From the NCBI RefSeq assembly GCF_001613425.1, contig NZ_BDCI01000004.1, positions 496,001 to 560,000 on the forward strand: DNA of 64,000 nt, in the 5' to 3' direction. Below, in pieces: positions 8,333 to 16,736 of this stretch (position 1 is its first letter; each line of letters begins with the position of its first letter). The translations under genes and the position numbers were made by a program. The notes below the pieces were generated by a model that saw only the letters and a program-made list of their open reading frames with translations, ran no database searches and was not told the DNA's origin. The DNA is from Nocardia vulneris. Lineage in GTDB: Bacteria > Actinomycetota > Actinomycetes > Mycobacteriales > Mycobacteriaceae.

Positions 8333-9163
8333 CTAGATGTTGAAGCCGCCGCCGCAGACCAGGGTCTGCCCGCTGACGTAATCCGATTCCGGAATGCAGA
8401 ACAGGTAGACCGCACCCGCCGCCTCTTCCGGCGTCCCGCCGCGCCCGAGCGGCACCATCTGCTCCATCGCGGCGAGCAGGTTCGGGTTGACGCCGACCTT
8501 GATCTCCTTGCCCGCCACGTCGATCGTGCCGCCGGTGCCCGCCGGCGCCTCGGTGAGCCGGGTCTTGATCAAGCCGAACGCGACCGCGTTCACGGTCACG
8601 TTGTAGCGGCCCCATTCTTTGGACATGGCTTTGGTGAGACCGATGATCCCGGCCTTGCCCGAGGAGTAGTTCGCCTGTCCCGCATTGCCGCCCGTGCCGG
8701 CCAGCGAGGAAATATTGACCACCTTGCGGCACGGCACCGGCTCGCCCGCCTCCTTGGCCCGCTTCGCGGCCGCGGCGATCACCGGCTGCGCGGCCCGCAG
8801 GATCCGGAACGGGGCCTTGAGATGCACGTCGAGGATGGCGTCCCACTGCTCGTCGGTCATCTTCTGGATCACCGAATCCCAGGTGTAGCCGGCATTGTTG
8901 ACGATGATGTCCAGTCCGCCGAACTCGTCCACCGCGGTCTGCACGAACCGCTCGGCGAAGCCCTCTTCGGTGACACTGCCGACACACGAAACCGCCTGTC
9001 CGCCCGCGGCTTCGATAGCCGCGAGGGTTTGCTTCGCCGGTTCCGGATCGAGGTCGTTCACCACCACCCGCGCGCCCTCCGCGGCGAGCTTCAGCGCGAT
9101 CTCCCGGCCGATCCCGCGACCGGAGCCGGACACAATGGCGACCTTGCCATCCAGAGTTCCCAT
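8333..9163 (-). CDS. SDR 3-hydroxyacyl-CoA dehydrogenase-like enzyme
   Basis: 276 residues of the classical short-chain dehydrogenase family: SGSGRGIG at 12-19 for the dinucleotide, NNAG near 88, a Ser in VVNISS and the catalytic YSSGK. It has a longer mid-region (TGGTIDVAGKEIKVG) than most FabG proteins, as seen in mycobacterial steroid or fatty-acid operons. It likely oxidises a 3-hydroxyacyl-CoA made by the neighbouring hydratase. The ATG at 9163 has AAAGGA ten bases upstream; the TTG at 9172 would place that RBS too close. Confidence 0.85.
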   Translation of the reverse strand: MGTLDGKVAIVSGSGRGIGREIALKLAAEGARVVVNDLDPEPAKQTLAAIEAAGGQAVSCVGSVTEEGFAERFVQTAVDEFGGLDIIVNNAGYTWDSVIQKMTDEQWDAILDVHLKAPFRILRAAQPVIAAAAKRAKEAGEPVPCRKVVNISSLAGTGGNAGQANYSSGKAGIIGLTKAMSKEWGRYNVTVNAVAFGLIKTRLTEAPAGTGGTIDVAGKEIKVGVNPNLLAAMEQMVPLGRGGTPEEAAGAVYLFCIPESDYVSGQTLVCGGGFNI

Positions 9164-9178
9164 GTGCTGCAAATCCTT

Positions 9179-9589
9179 TCAGAGTGCGACGACGGCGTCG
9201 CCGAGGAGGGTGACCGTGCCGTCGGCGAGGACGACGGCCAGGTCCAGGGTGGCGCGGCGCTCGCCGTCCACCTCATCGATCGCGACGACCTTGCCGGTCG
9301 CGGTCGGCTGGGCATGCACCGGCGTGATCGCGGCGAAGCGCACCCGATACGCGCGGATCGCCCGCGGGCCGAACCGATCCGAGACCAGCCTGCCCAGATA
9401 GGCCATCGACAACATGCCGTGCGCGAAGACGTCGTCGAGCCCGGCGGACTTCGCCACGTCGAGGTCGATGTGGATCGGGTTGTGGTCGCCGGAGGCACCG
9501 GCGAACAGCGCCAAGGTGGTTCGGGTGATCGGCGCGAGGCGCAGCGGCGCCAACTCGGTGCCGACTTCGATGGACGCGAGACCAGTCAT
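9179..9589 (-). CDS. MaoC-like hydratase, catalytic hot-dog subunit
   Basis: 136 residues, a single hot-dog fold. The hydratase-2 motif GDHNPIHID at 34-42 contains the Asp35/His40 catalytic pair expected of (R)-specific enoyl-CoA hydratases. It overlaps the end of the upstream MaoC gene by four bases (ATGA), so the two are translated together. The pair most likely forms a heteromer that hydrates an enoyl-CoA, by analogy with HadA/HadB and ChsH1/ChsH2. Confidence 0.88.
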   Translation of the reverse strand: MTGLASIEVGTELAPLRLAPITRTTLALFAGASGDHNPIHIDLDVAKSAGLDDVFAHGMLSMAYLGRLVSDRFGPRAIRAYRVRFAAITPVHAQPTATGKVVAIDEVDGERRATLDLAVVLADGTVTLLGDAVVAL

Positions 9590-10047
9590 GGCGCGGTGAC
9601 CTCCGGGTTGCGGACGACGATCACGGATTTCAGCTCGGCGACCAGGGTGCCGTCGGCGCGCGTCACGGTGGAGGTCTTCTCGATGAACTCCAGCGCGCCG
9701 CCCTTCTTGCTGTACACATTGCCGATGGTCGGCGTCGCGGTCAGCACGTCACCCGCCACCGCGGTGCTGTGATAGACGAACGACTGCTCGCCGTGCAGCA
9801 CCCGGCGCAGGTCGACGCCGAGATCGCCGAGCCAGCCGAACGAATCCGGGCTGTCCAGCTCGATGCCGAACAGAAAGGTCGGCGGCACCGGCAGATTCGG
9901 ATAGCCCGCCGCCTGCGCGGCGGCGAGGTCGGTGTAGATCGGGTTGGTCTCGCCGATCGCCTTGGCGAAGAAGCGCAGTCGCCCCGCCTCCACCGTCAGG
10001 CTGCTCGGCGGCAGTTGTGTGCCGATCACGTTCGGGTCCACGGGCAT
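9586..10047 (-). CDS. MaoC-like hydratase, non-catalytic partner subunit
   Basis: 153 residues with the N-terminal type of MaoC fold (FAS1-DH-like). The catalytic motif is degenerate: GETNPIYTD at 32-40 has Thr and Tyr where the active subunit has Asp/His, which is usual for the substrate-binding half of heteromeric hydratases. A PPTFLFGIE motif and a VLHGEQSFVYH strand shape the acyl pocket. It starts four bases after the thiolase stop and is coupled to the catalytic subunit, so both probably act as one enzyme. Confidence 0.85.
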   Translation of the reverse strand: MPVDPNVIGTQLPPSSLTVEAGRLRFFAKAIGETNPIYTDLAAAQAAGYPNLPVPPTFLFGIELDSPDSFGWLGDLGVDLRRVLHGEQSFVYHSTAVAGDVLTATPTIGNVYSKKGGALEFIEKTSTVTRADGTLVAELKSVIVVRNPEVTAP

Positions 10048-10051
10048 GCGC

Positions 10052-11239
10052 TCAACTCACCTTCTCGTACAGGGTCACCACGGCCGCGCCGCCGAGGCCG
10101 ATGTTGTGCTGCAGCGCGATTTTCAGGTCGTCGGCGACCTGACGGCCTTCGGCCTCGCCGCGCAATTGCCAGACCAGCTCGGCGCATTGCGCGAGTCCGG
10201 TCGCACCGAGCGGATGTCCCTTGGACAGCAGGCCGCCCGAGGGATTGGTGACCACCCGTCCGCCGTAGGTGTTGTCGCCGTCGTTGACGAACTGCTCCGC
10301 GGTCCCCTCCGGCGTGAGGCCGAGCGCCTCGTAGGTGAGCAGCTCGTTGGCGGTGAAGCAGTCGTGCAGTTCGACCACCCGGATATCGGTCGGCGCGACA
10401 CCGGAGGCTTCGTAAACCTGGTGTGCCGCAGCCTTGGTCATGTCGTAGCCGACGATCTTCGTCATGTCCTTCTGCTCGAAGGTGGACGGGAAATCGGTGG
10501 TCATCGCCTGCGCCCGGATCACGACCGAGCGATCGATGCCGTTGGCTTCGGCGAACTCTGCGCTGACGAGCACCGCCGCGGCGGCGCCACAGGTGGGCGG
10601 ACAGCATTGCAATCGGGTCAGTGGACCGTAGATGTGCGGGGAGGCGAGCACTTCACCGACCGTCAGCGGGTCGCGGAAGACCGCGAACGGATTGTTCGCC
10701 GCATGCCTGCGCGATTTCACCGAGATCTTCGCGAAGGTCTCCGGCGCGGTGCCGTAGCGCTCGGCATAGGTCCGCCCCGCACCGCCGAACATCTGTGCGG
10801 CGAAAGGAGATTCATCGCGTTCCTGGATCTCGTCCATCACCTCGTCGAAGCGGGCGAACGGGCTCGGCCGGTCGGCGTAACCGCGCGCGAGCGCACCGCG
10901 CTGCATCTGCTCGAAGCCCACCGCCAGCACCGCGTCCGCCGCGCCGGACTCGACCGCCTGGCGGGCGAGGAACAACGCCGACGAACCCGTCGAGCAGTTG
11001 TTGTTGACGTTGATCACCGGGATACCGGTCTGGCCGAGCCCGTAGATCACCGCCTGCCCGCAGGTCGAATCGCCGTAGACGTAGCCGGCGTAGGCCTGCT
11101 GGATACGGGAGTAGTCGAGGTCGGCGTCGAGCAGTGCGGCCCGCGCCGCTCTGGTGCCCATGACGTCGTAGGTCTCGCTGCGGCTCGGGGTGGTGAACGG
11201 GATCATCCCCACGCCCGCCACGACTGCACGTCTGCTCAT
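10052..11239 (-). CDS. SCP-x-type thiolase / lipid-transfer protein
   Basis: 395 residues of the thiolase superfamily, SCP2-thiolase (Ltp) branch. The nucleophile is Cys82 in NVNNNCSTGSS, and the late HPLGATG motif and nearby Cys complete the site. Actinobacterial relatives cleave branched or steroid side-chain acyl-CoAs, several working with a DUF35 partner; no DUF35 gene is present here. It is the first gene of the operon. ATG 11239 (MSRRAVVAGVGM) is the family start; a longer frame to 11302 would run through the candidate operator. Confidence 0.87.
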   Translation of the reverse strand: MSRRAVVAGVGMIPFTTPSRSETYDVMGTRAARAALLDADLDYSRIQQAYAGYVYGDSTCGQAVIYGLGQTGIPVINVNNNCSTGSSALFLARQAVESGAADAVLAVGFEQMQRGALARGYADRPSPFARFDEVMDEIQERDESPFAAQMFGGAGRTYAERYGTAPETFAKISVKSRRHAANNPFAVFRDPLTVGEVLASPHIYGPLTRLQCCPPTCGAAAAVLVSAEFAEANGIDRSVVIRAQAMTTDFPSTFEQKDMTKIVGYDMTKAAAHQVYEASGVAPTDIRVVELHDCFTANELLTYEALGLTPEGTAEQFVNDGDNTYGGRVVTNPSGGLLSKGHPLGATGLAQCAELVWQLRGEAEGRQVADDLKIALQHNIGLGGAAVVTLYEKVS

Positions 11240-11251
11240 GCCCGTCCCATC

Positions 11252-11284
11252 AACATTGACTAGCGAATGTTCACTTATTGAACA
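11252..11284. promoter_or_regulatory. candidate TetR operator before the thiolase operon
   Basis: Two overlapping inverted repeats lie 13-45 bases upstream of the thiolase start: AACATT, 8 bases, AATGTT (11252-11271) and TGTTCA, 5 bases, TGAACA (11268-11284). This is the size and position of a TetR operator and may be the site for the operon's own tandem TetR protein. Confidence 0.4.
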
Positions 11285-11391
11285 GCACAATGCGATGAGC
11301 ATCTTGGAAATCGCGAAAATTCCTGGTCAAGAGCACCATGTACGCTATCGATGATTCACTTAGGCCGAAAGATACGGCCCCGGGAACGGCT

Positions 11392-11426
11392 CGAGCCCCC
11401 GCATCTCCTCGAGATGCGGGGGCTCG
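11392..11426 (-). terminator. 16-bp perfect hairpin after the 55-codon gene
   Basis: CGAGCCCCCGCATCTC at 11392-11407, a 3-base loop, and its exact complement at 11411-11426. It starts 16 bases beyond the stop of the minus-strand gene at 11443-11610 and separates it from the thiolase promoter. No clear T-run follows. Confidence 0.7.
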
Positions 11427-11442
11427 CGCGTCATGTCCGGCG

Positions 11443-11610
11443 TCAGGCGTGCGGCGGAGCGACCTCCCCGACAACAGAACCGGAGCCGTCCTCGGCCCTA
11501 CTGAACACCGGCTGATGATGTACTTCACTGCTCTCGGCAGGCTTATACACCTGGATGGGAATGGTGTCGTGGCTGAACAGCCCCGACCCTTGCCCGCTTT
11601 CCTGACTCAT
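11443..11610 (-). CDS. 55-residue orphan small protein
   Basis: An ATG at 11610 is preceded by an excellent RBS (GGAGGAGG, about 7 bases away) and opens a 55-codon frame ending in TGA at 11443, followed directly by a strong terminator hairpin. The product starts MSQESGQGSGLFSHDTIPIQ and is hydrophilic, rich in Ser, Gly, Glu and His, with no Cys, signal peptide or membrane segment. The promoter-RBS-frame-terminator arrangement makes a real monocistronic gene likely. Function is unknown; a regulator-like or RiPP-precursor-like role is only speculation because no modifying enzyme is adjacent. Confidence 0.65.
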   Translation of the reverse strand: MSQESGQGSGLFSHDTIPIQVYKPAESSEVHHQPVFSRAEDGSGSVVGEVAPPHA

Positions 11611-11730
11611 TCGTCGAGCCTCCTCCGATCGGCCGCCAATAGCCGATCCCCTCTATTCAACCCTCTCCACGCCCAGAACCTCGCATGATCCCCACCGTGG
11701 TGTCGAAATTCTGTTCCGGCTCCCCGGTAC

Positions 11731-13263
11731 TCAACGCGTTCGCGCTTCGTCGCGGCGGCGCTTCGAGCGGAGCCAGCCGAAAGTCAATTGCACTGCGCGC
11801 TGCCAGTTCTCGTACTCGTCGGCGCGGTGCAGCGGGTCCATTTGGGGTACCCACTGGGCGGCCAGGCGCCAGTTGTTGCGCAGGCCCTCCAGGTCCGGCC
11901 AGTAGCCGACGGCCAGACCGGCGGCGTAAGCCGCTCCGAGCGAAACGGTTTCGGCGACGAACGGGCGCATGACGGGCAGATCCAGCACGTCGGCCACGAT
12001 CTGCATGAGCAGGTTGTCCGAGGTCATGCCGCCGTCGACGCGCAAGGCGCGGGCTTGTAAACCGGAGTCGGCGTTCATCGCGTCGACCACCTCACGGGTC
12101 TGCCACGCCGTCGCCTCCAGCACGGCCCGCGCGATGTGACCCTTGGTGATATAGGACGTGAGACCGGCGATGAGACCACGCGCGTCACTGCGCCAGTGCG
12201 GCGCATACAGCCCGGAGAAGGCGGGCACGATGTAGCAGCCACCGTTGTCCTGCACTGTGCGGGCGAGGGTTTCGATCTCCGGGGCACTGGTGACCAGGCC
12301 GATGTTGTCGCGTACCCACTGCACCAGCGAGCCGGTCACCGCGATCGGCCCCTCCAGCGCGTACACCGGCTTCTCGTCGCCGATCTGGTAGCCGATGGTG
12401 GTGAGCAGACCGTGCGAGGACTGCACCAGTTCGCGGCCGGTGTTCATCATGAGGAACCCACCCGTGCCGTAGGTGCACTTGGTTTCCCCACGCGCGAAAC
12501 AGGTTTGACCGAACAGCGCGGCATGCTGATCACCGAGCGCGGCGGCGATCGGGATCCCGGGCACGACGCGGCGGGTGGTCCCGTAGGACGCGGTCGAGGG
12601 CTGGATCCGCGGCAGCATGGCGGCGGGAATACCGAAGAAGCCCAGCAGCTCCGGATCCCAGGTGAGCGTCGTGAGGTTCATCAGCAGGGTGCGGCTGGCG
12701 TTGGTGACATCGGTCAGGTGCAGGCCGCCGTCGACGCCGCCGGTGAGATTCCAGATCAGCCAGGTCTCCATGGTGCCGAACAGCACCTCACCGCGCTCGG
12801 CCCGTTCCTGCAGTCCGGGAATGGAATCGAGCAGCCAGCGCAGCCGCGGCGCCGCGAAGTAGGTGGCCAGCGGTAGCCCGCACAGCTCCCGGATGCGGTG
12901 TGCGCCAGGCTTTTCCTCGTACTCGCGGACCAGATCCTCGGTGCGCACGTCCTGCCAGACGATGGCGCGCCGGATCGGTGCGCCGGTGCGGCGGTCCCAC
13001 ACCACCGTGGTCTCGCGCTGATTCGCGATGCCGAGGGCCGCCACCTGTTCGGCGGCGGTGCCGGAGTCCCGCAGGGCCTGCGGCACGATCCGGTCGACAT
13101 TGCGCCAGATCTCCATCGCGTCCTGCTCGATCCAGCCGGGCCGCGGATAGTGCTGCTTGTGCTCGCGTTGCGCGACGCCCACCAGGCGCGCGCGCTGATC
13201 GAACAGGATGCACCTGGTGGAGGTGGTGCCCTGATCGATCGCCAGCACGAAACGTTGGGTCAT
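11731..13263 (-). CDS. glpK: glycerol kinase, copy 1
   Basis: 510 residues of the FGGY kinase family. It phosphorylates glycerol to glycerol-3-phosphate in the cytoplasm. The N-terminus [13 protein letters not shown] (5-17) is the phosphate loop; [14 protein letters not shown], a DAR-containing LYAPHWRSDARG segment and GGMTSDNLLMQ all match GlpK. It differs from the second kinase (15173-16693) in many positions, especially in the middle, so it is not a recent duplicate. It lies 30 bases after the IclR gene and is probably cotranscribed with it, opposite in direction to glpFKD. Confidence 0.93.
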   Translation of the reverse strand: MTQRFVLAIDQGTTSTRCILFDQRARLVGVAQREHKQHYPRPGWIEQDAMEIWRNVDRIVPQALRDSGTAAEQVAALGIANQRETTVVWDRRTGAPIRRAIVWQDVRTEDLVREYEEKPGAHRIRELCGLPLATYFAAPRLRWLLDSIPGLQERAERGEVLFGTMETWLIWNLTGGVDGGLHLTDVTNASRTLLMNLTTLTWDPELLGFFGIPAAMLPRIQPSTASYGTTRRVVPGIPIAAALGDQHAALFGQTCFARGETKCTYGTGGFLMMNTGRELVQSSHGLLTTIGYQIGDEKPVYALEGPIAVTGSLVQWVRDNIGLVTSAPEIETLARTVQDNGGCYIVPAFSGLYAPHWRSDARGLIAGLTSYITKGHIARAVLEATAWQTREVVDAMNADSGLQARALRVDGGMTSDNLLMQIVADVLDLPVMRPFVAETVSLGAAYAAGLAVGYWPDLEGLRNNWRLAAQWVPQMDPLHRADEYENWQRAVQLTFGWLRSKRRRDEARTR

Positions 13264-13293
13264 CCGCGTCCTCTCCTGCGATGGGTCAGTACG

Positions 13294-14058
13294 TCAGTGT
13301 CCGCCGCCCAGATCCCGCGAGACCGCGTGCGCGGCGTCGCGTACCTGCCCGACCAGGGCGGCCCGGTGTCGTAATTGCGCGTCGCAGAGCCGGTCGACCG
13401 GTCCGCTGATGCCGATGGCGCCCACCACGAGCCCGCCGTGCGCGCGGATCGGCGCCGCGATGCCCGCCTCGCCCGGCCGGTATTCCTCGGTATCGCCCGC
13501 CCAGCCCGCCTGCCGGACCGCGGCGAGCGTCCGGGTGAGGACCGTGCGGTCGATGATCGTGCGCCTGGTGAGCGAGGGCAGGTCGGTGCCGCGCATGTCC
13601 GCCAGGAGATCGGCGTCGTAGGCGAGCAGCACCTTGCCCAGGGCGGTCGCGTGCGGCGGGAGCAGTTCGCCCAGTTCGAGCGCCTGTTCGGAGTTGTCGG
13701 GGCGAAAGACGTGGTGCACCACCACCACGCTGCCATCGACCGGTGCGCCGATGCGCACGGCTTCGCCGGTGCGCGCCGCGAGGGCGTCCGCCCAATTGAT
13801 AGCGCGCGAACGTAGCTCGTTGGCATCCAGGTAGCTGGTGCCGAGGTGCACGAGGGCCGCACCGAGCTGGTATTTACCGGTCGCCGGATCCTGCTCGACG
13901 AAACCGACACCTTGCAGCGTGCGCAGGATGCCGTGCGCGGTGGGTTTGGCGAGACCGAGCGCGCCCGCGATTTCGCCGACGCCGAGCCGGCCTGCGCCGC
14001 GGGCGAGCAGGCGCAGGATGGCCGCCGCTCGCTCGATCGACTGGATCGGTCCGGGCAT
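13294..14058 (-). CDS. IclR-family regulator of glycerol genes (GylR-like)
   Basis: 254 residues: an N-terminal winged helix (IQSIERAAAILRLLA, then LGVGEIAGALGLAKPTAHGILRTL, about 5-55) and a C-terminal effector domain (GYRPGEAGIAAPIR-type motif near 190-205). It lies between the two glycerol kinase loci and is divergent from glpF, just as GylR lies beside the Streptomyces glycerol operon. Two near-identical palindromes in the divergent region are its likely targets. It probably represses glpFKD, glpK copy 1 and itself until glycerol-3-phosphate or glycerol is present. Confidence 0.85.
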   Translation of the reverse strand: MPGPIQSIERAAAILRLLARGAGRLGVGEIAGALGLAKPTAHGILRTLQGVGFVEQDPATGKYQLGAALVHLGTSYLDANELRSRAINWADALAARTGEAVRIGAPVDGSVVVVHHVFRPDNSEQALELGELLPPHATALGKVLLAYDADLLADMRGTDLPSLTRRTIIDRTVLTRTLAAVRQAGWAGDTEEYRPGEAGIAAPIRAHGGLVVGAIGISGPVDRLCDAQLRHRAALVGQVRDAAHAVSRDLGGGH

Positions 14059-14079
14059 GCCCCGAAACTAGCGGCCGGA

Positions 14080-14094
14080 TTCGACAATGTCGAA
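14080..14094. promoter_or_regulatory. candidate IclR operator, site 1
   Basis: TTCGACA-a-TGTCGAA, perfect 7-bp arms around one base, 22 bases upstream of the iclR start. A matching site lies 126 bases away nearer glpF. The position suggests autoregulation. Confidence 0.6.
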
Positions 14095-14205
14095 CATACG
14101 GTGAACAAACAGCAACACTCCCGGCGCTCAGTGTGACGTGCGTCATGCCCGCTTCCTCGGCCGCCCGACACTAGCGGCAGCAGCTGGGGGCAGCCAGGCG
14201 CACCG

Positions 14206-14220
14206 TTCGGCATTGTCGAA
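14206..14220. promoter_or_regulatory. candidate IclR operator, site 2
   Basis: TTCGGCA-t-TGTCGAA repeats the site at 14080-14094 with one changed base in the left arm. It is about 90 bases upstream of glpF, suited to controlling the glpF-glpK-glpD transcript. Confidence 0.6.
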
Positions 14221-14309
14221 CGCGCACTATGTCCGGGTTCGCGGCCGGGTCGTAACGTCTCGATGCGCAGGGTCGCGTGGGGCGACCACGGGCGAACGGA
14301 GACTCAACG

Positions 14310-15131
14310 ATGAACTTCGGCTCGATCTTCCTGAGTGAGGCACTCGGCACAGGGATGCTGGTCTTACTCGGTGTCGGCGTAGTCGCGAACGTATTGCTGA
14401 CCAAATCCAAGGGCTTCGACGGCGGCTGGCTGTTGATCAACTTCGGGTGGGGTCTGGGCGTGCTCGCCGGTGTCTACGTCGCCTACAAAACGGGCGGTCA
14501 CCTGAACCCTGCGTACACGATCGGCGTGCTGGCCAGCGGCGCGGACGAGTACACCGCCGGCGTCGAGATCACCGTCGCCACCACGCTCGCCTACATTCTC
14601 GGTCAGTTGGTCGGCGCCTTCGTCGGCGCGAACCTCGCCTACGTCGCGTACAAGCGGCACTTCGACGAGGAAACCGACGACGAGAAGAAGCTGGGCGTCT
14701 TCGCCACCGGCCCCGCGATCCGCGGGCTGTCCTGGAACTTCGCCACCGAGGTGATCGCCACCTTCGCGCTCGTGCTGGTGCTGCTGGCCATGGGCCACAC
14801 CGCCACCGGCCTCGGCCCGCTCGCCGCCGCGCTGCTGGTGGTCGGCATCGGCGCCTCGCTCGGCGGGCCCACCGGCTACGCCATCAACCCGGCGCGCGAC
14901 CTCGGCCCACGGCTGGCGCACGCGCTGCTGCCGGTGAGCAAGGGCGCCGCCGTCCGGCCGGTGCGCGAGCCCGCCACCGTCGGCGGCGGCGCGGCCGAGC
15001 TCCGGGCCGATCCAGGCCCCACCGATCTGCCGGGCCGCAAGAACTCCGACTGGGGTTATGCCTGGGTGCCCATCGTCGGCCCGCTGCTCGGCGGCGTGCT
15101 CGCGGGTCTGGCCGCACAGGTCCTTTTCTGA
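14310..15131 (+). CDS. glpF: glycerol uptake facilitator (aquaglyceroporin)
   Basis: 273 residues, six membrane segments plus two half-helices. The two pore motifs are NPAYTIG near residue 70 and NPARDLG near 200, the second carrying the selectivity-filter Arg. It passively admits glycerol for the kinase encoded 41 bases downstream. A hydrophilic insert before the last helix (about residues 211-250, rich in Pro and Gly) lengthens the protein slightly. The ATG follows GGAGA with normal spacing. Confidence 0.93.
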   Translation: MNFGSIFLSEALGTGMLVLLGVGVVANVLLTKSKGFDGGWLLINFGWGLGVLAGVYVAYKTGGHLNPAYTIGVLASGADEYTAGVEITVATTLAYILGQLVGAFVGANLAYVAYKRHFDEETDDEKKLGVFATGPAIRGLSWNFATEVIATFALVLVLLAMGHTATGLGPLAAALLVVGIGASLGGPTGYAINPARDLGPRLAHALLPVSKGAAVRPVREPATVGGGAAELRADPGPTDLPGRKNSDWGYAWVPIVGPLLGGVLAGLAAQVLF

Positions 15132-15172
15132 ATACCTTTCTCTTTCCACAGCTTTCCCCGAAAGGACCACCG

Positions 15173-16693
15173 ATGACCCAGTATGTCGGCGCCATCGACC
15201 AGGGCACCACGAGCACCCGCTTCATGGTGTTCGATCACAGCGGCAACGAGATCGCCCGCCACCAGCTCGAACATCAGCAGATCCTGCCGCAGGCCGGCTG
15301 GGTGGAACACGACCCGACCGAGATCTGGGAGCGCACCCGCGCGGTCATCCAGAGCACGCTCACCAAGGCCGATCTGCAGGCGAGCGATCTGGCCGCGGTC
15401 GGCGTCACCAACCAGCGCGAGACCACCGTCGTGTGGAACCGCCGCACCGGCCGCCCGTACTGCAACGCCATCGTCTGGCAGGACACCCGTACCGATCGCA
15501 TCGCGGCGGAACTGGAGCGGGCCGGCCACGGCGACACAATCCGGCACAAGGCCGGATTGCCGCCTGCCACTTACTTTTCCGGCGGCAAGCTGCGCTGGAT
15601 CCTGGACAACGTCGCCGGTGTCGCCGAGGCGGCCGAACGCGGCGAGGCGATCTTCGGCACCACCGACAGCTGGCTGCTGTGGAACCTGACCGGCGGGGTC
15701 GACGGCGGCGTGCACGTCACGGATCCGACCAACGCCAGCCGCACCATGCTGATGAACCTGGAGACCCTGGACTGGGACGACGAACTGTTGTCCATCTTCG
15801 GGATTCCGCGCTCGATGCTGCCCACCATCGCCCCGTCGTCGAACCCCGAACTGTTCGGAAAGACCAGGGCCGACGGCCCGTTCGGTGGCGAGGTGCCGCT
15901 GGCGGGCGTGCTGGGCGATCAGCAGGCGGCCACGGTCGGCCAGGTGTGTTTCCGGCCGGGCGAGGCGAAGAACACCTACGGCACCGGAAACTTCCTGCTG
16001 CTCAACACCGGCACCGATATCGTGCGCTCCGAGCACGGCCTGCTCACCACGGTGGCCTACCGGCTCGGCGACGACAAGCCGGTGTACGCGCTGGAGGGCT
16101 CGATCGCGGTGACCGGTTCGGCGGTGCAGTGGCTGCGCGACCAGCTGGGCATCATTTCCGGTGCGTCGCAAAGCGAATCGCTGGCCCGGCAGGTCGAGGA
16201 CAACGGCGGAGTGTACTTCGTGCCCGCGTTCTCCGGGCTGTTCGCACCGTATTGGCGTTCCGACGCGCGCGGCGCGATCGTCGGGCTCTCCCGGTTCAGC
16301 ACCAACGCCCACCTGGCGCGGGCGACGCTGGAATCCATTTGCTACCAGACCCGTGACGTCGTCGAAGCCATGCAGGCCGACTCCGGCGTGCAGCTCGACG
16401 TGCTGCGGGTGGACGGCGGCGTCACCGCCAACGAGCTGTGCATGCAGCTGCAAGCCGACTTCCTCGGCGTCCCGGTGTCACGCCCGGTGGTCGCGGAGAC
16501 CACCGCGCTCGGCGCCGCCTACGCGGCCGGACTCGCGGTCGGATTCTGGAGCAGCACAGACGAACTCGTGCAGAACTGGCACGAGGACAAGCGCTGGAAC
16601 CCCACCGGGACCGAGGAGCAGCGCGAACGCGGCTACGCCCGCTGGAAGAAGGCCGTGGCGCGCACCCTCGACTGGATCGACGTCGACGAGTAG
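15173..16693 (+). CDS. glpK: glycerol kinase, copy 2
   Basis: 506 residues with the same signatures as copy 1: [17 protein letters not shown] at the start, [34 protein letters not shown] and a late [16 protein letters not shown]. It sits between glpF and glpD in a tight operon (RBS AAAGGA before ATG 15173), so it is the main pathway kinase for imported glycerol. The frame stays open far upstream inside glpF, but those residues are out of phase with the family. Confidence 0.94.
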   Translation: MTQYVGAIDQGTTSTRFMVFDHSGNEIARHQLEHQQILPQAGWVEHDPTEIWERTRAVIQSTLTKADLQASDLAAVGVTNQRETTVVWNRRTGRPYCNAIVWQDTRTDRIAAELERAGHGDTIRHKAGLPPATYFSGGKLRWILDNVAGVAEAAERGEAIFGTTDSWLLWNLTGGVDGGVHVTDPTNASRTMLMNLETLDWDDELLSIFGIPRSMLPTIAPSSNPELFGKTRADGPFGGEVPLAGVLGDQQAATVGQVCFRPGEAKNTYGTGNFLLLNTGTDIVRSEHGLLTTVAYRLGDDKPVYALEGSIAVTGSAVQWLRDQLGIISGASQSESLARQVEDNGGVYFVPAFSGLFAPYWRSDARGAIVGLSRFSTNAHLARATLESICYQTRDVVEAMQADSGVQLDVLRVDGGVTANELCMQLQADFLGVPVSRPVVAETTALGAAYAAGLAVGFWSSTDELVQNWHEDKRWNPTGTEEQRERGYARWKKAVARTLDWIDVDE

Positions 16694-16736
16694 CTCGTCG
16701 GCGCTTGGCGACTTATCACCGAAGAAGGAGAATGCA

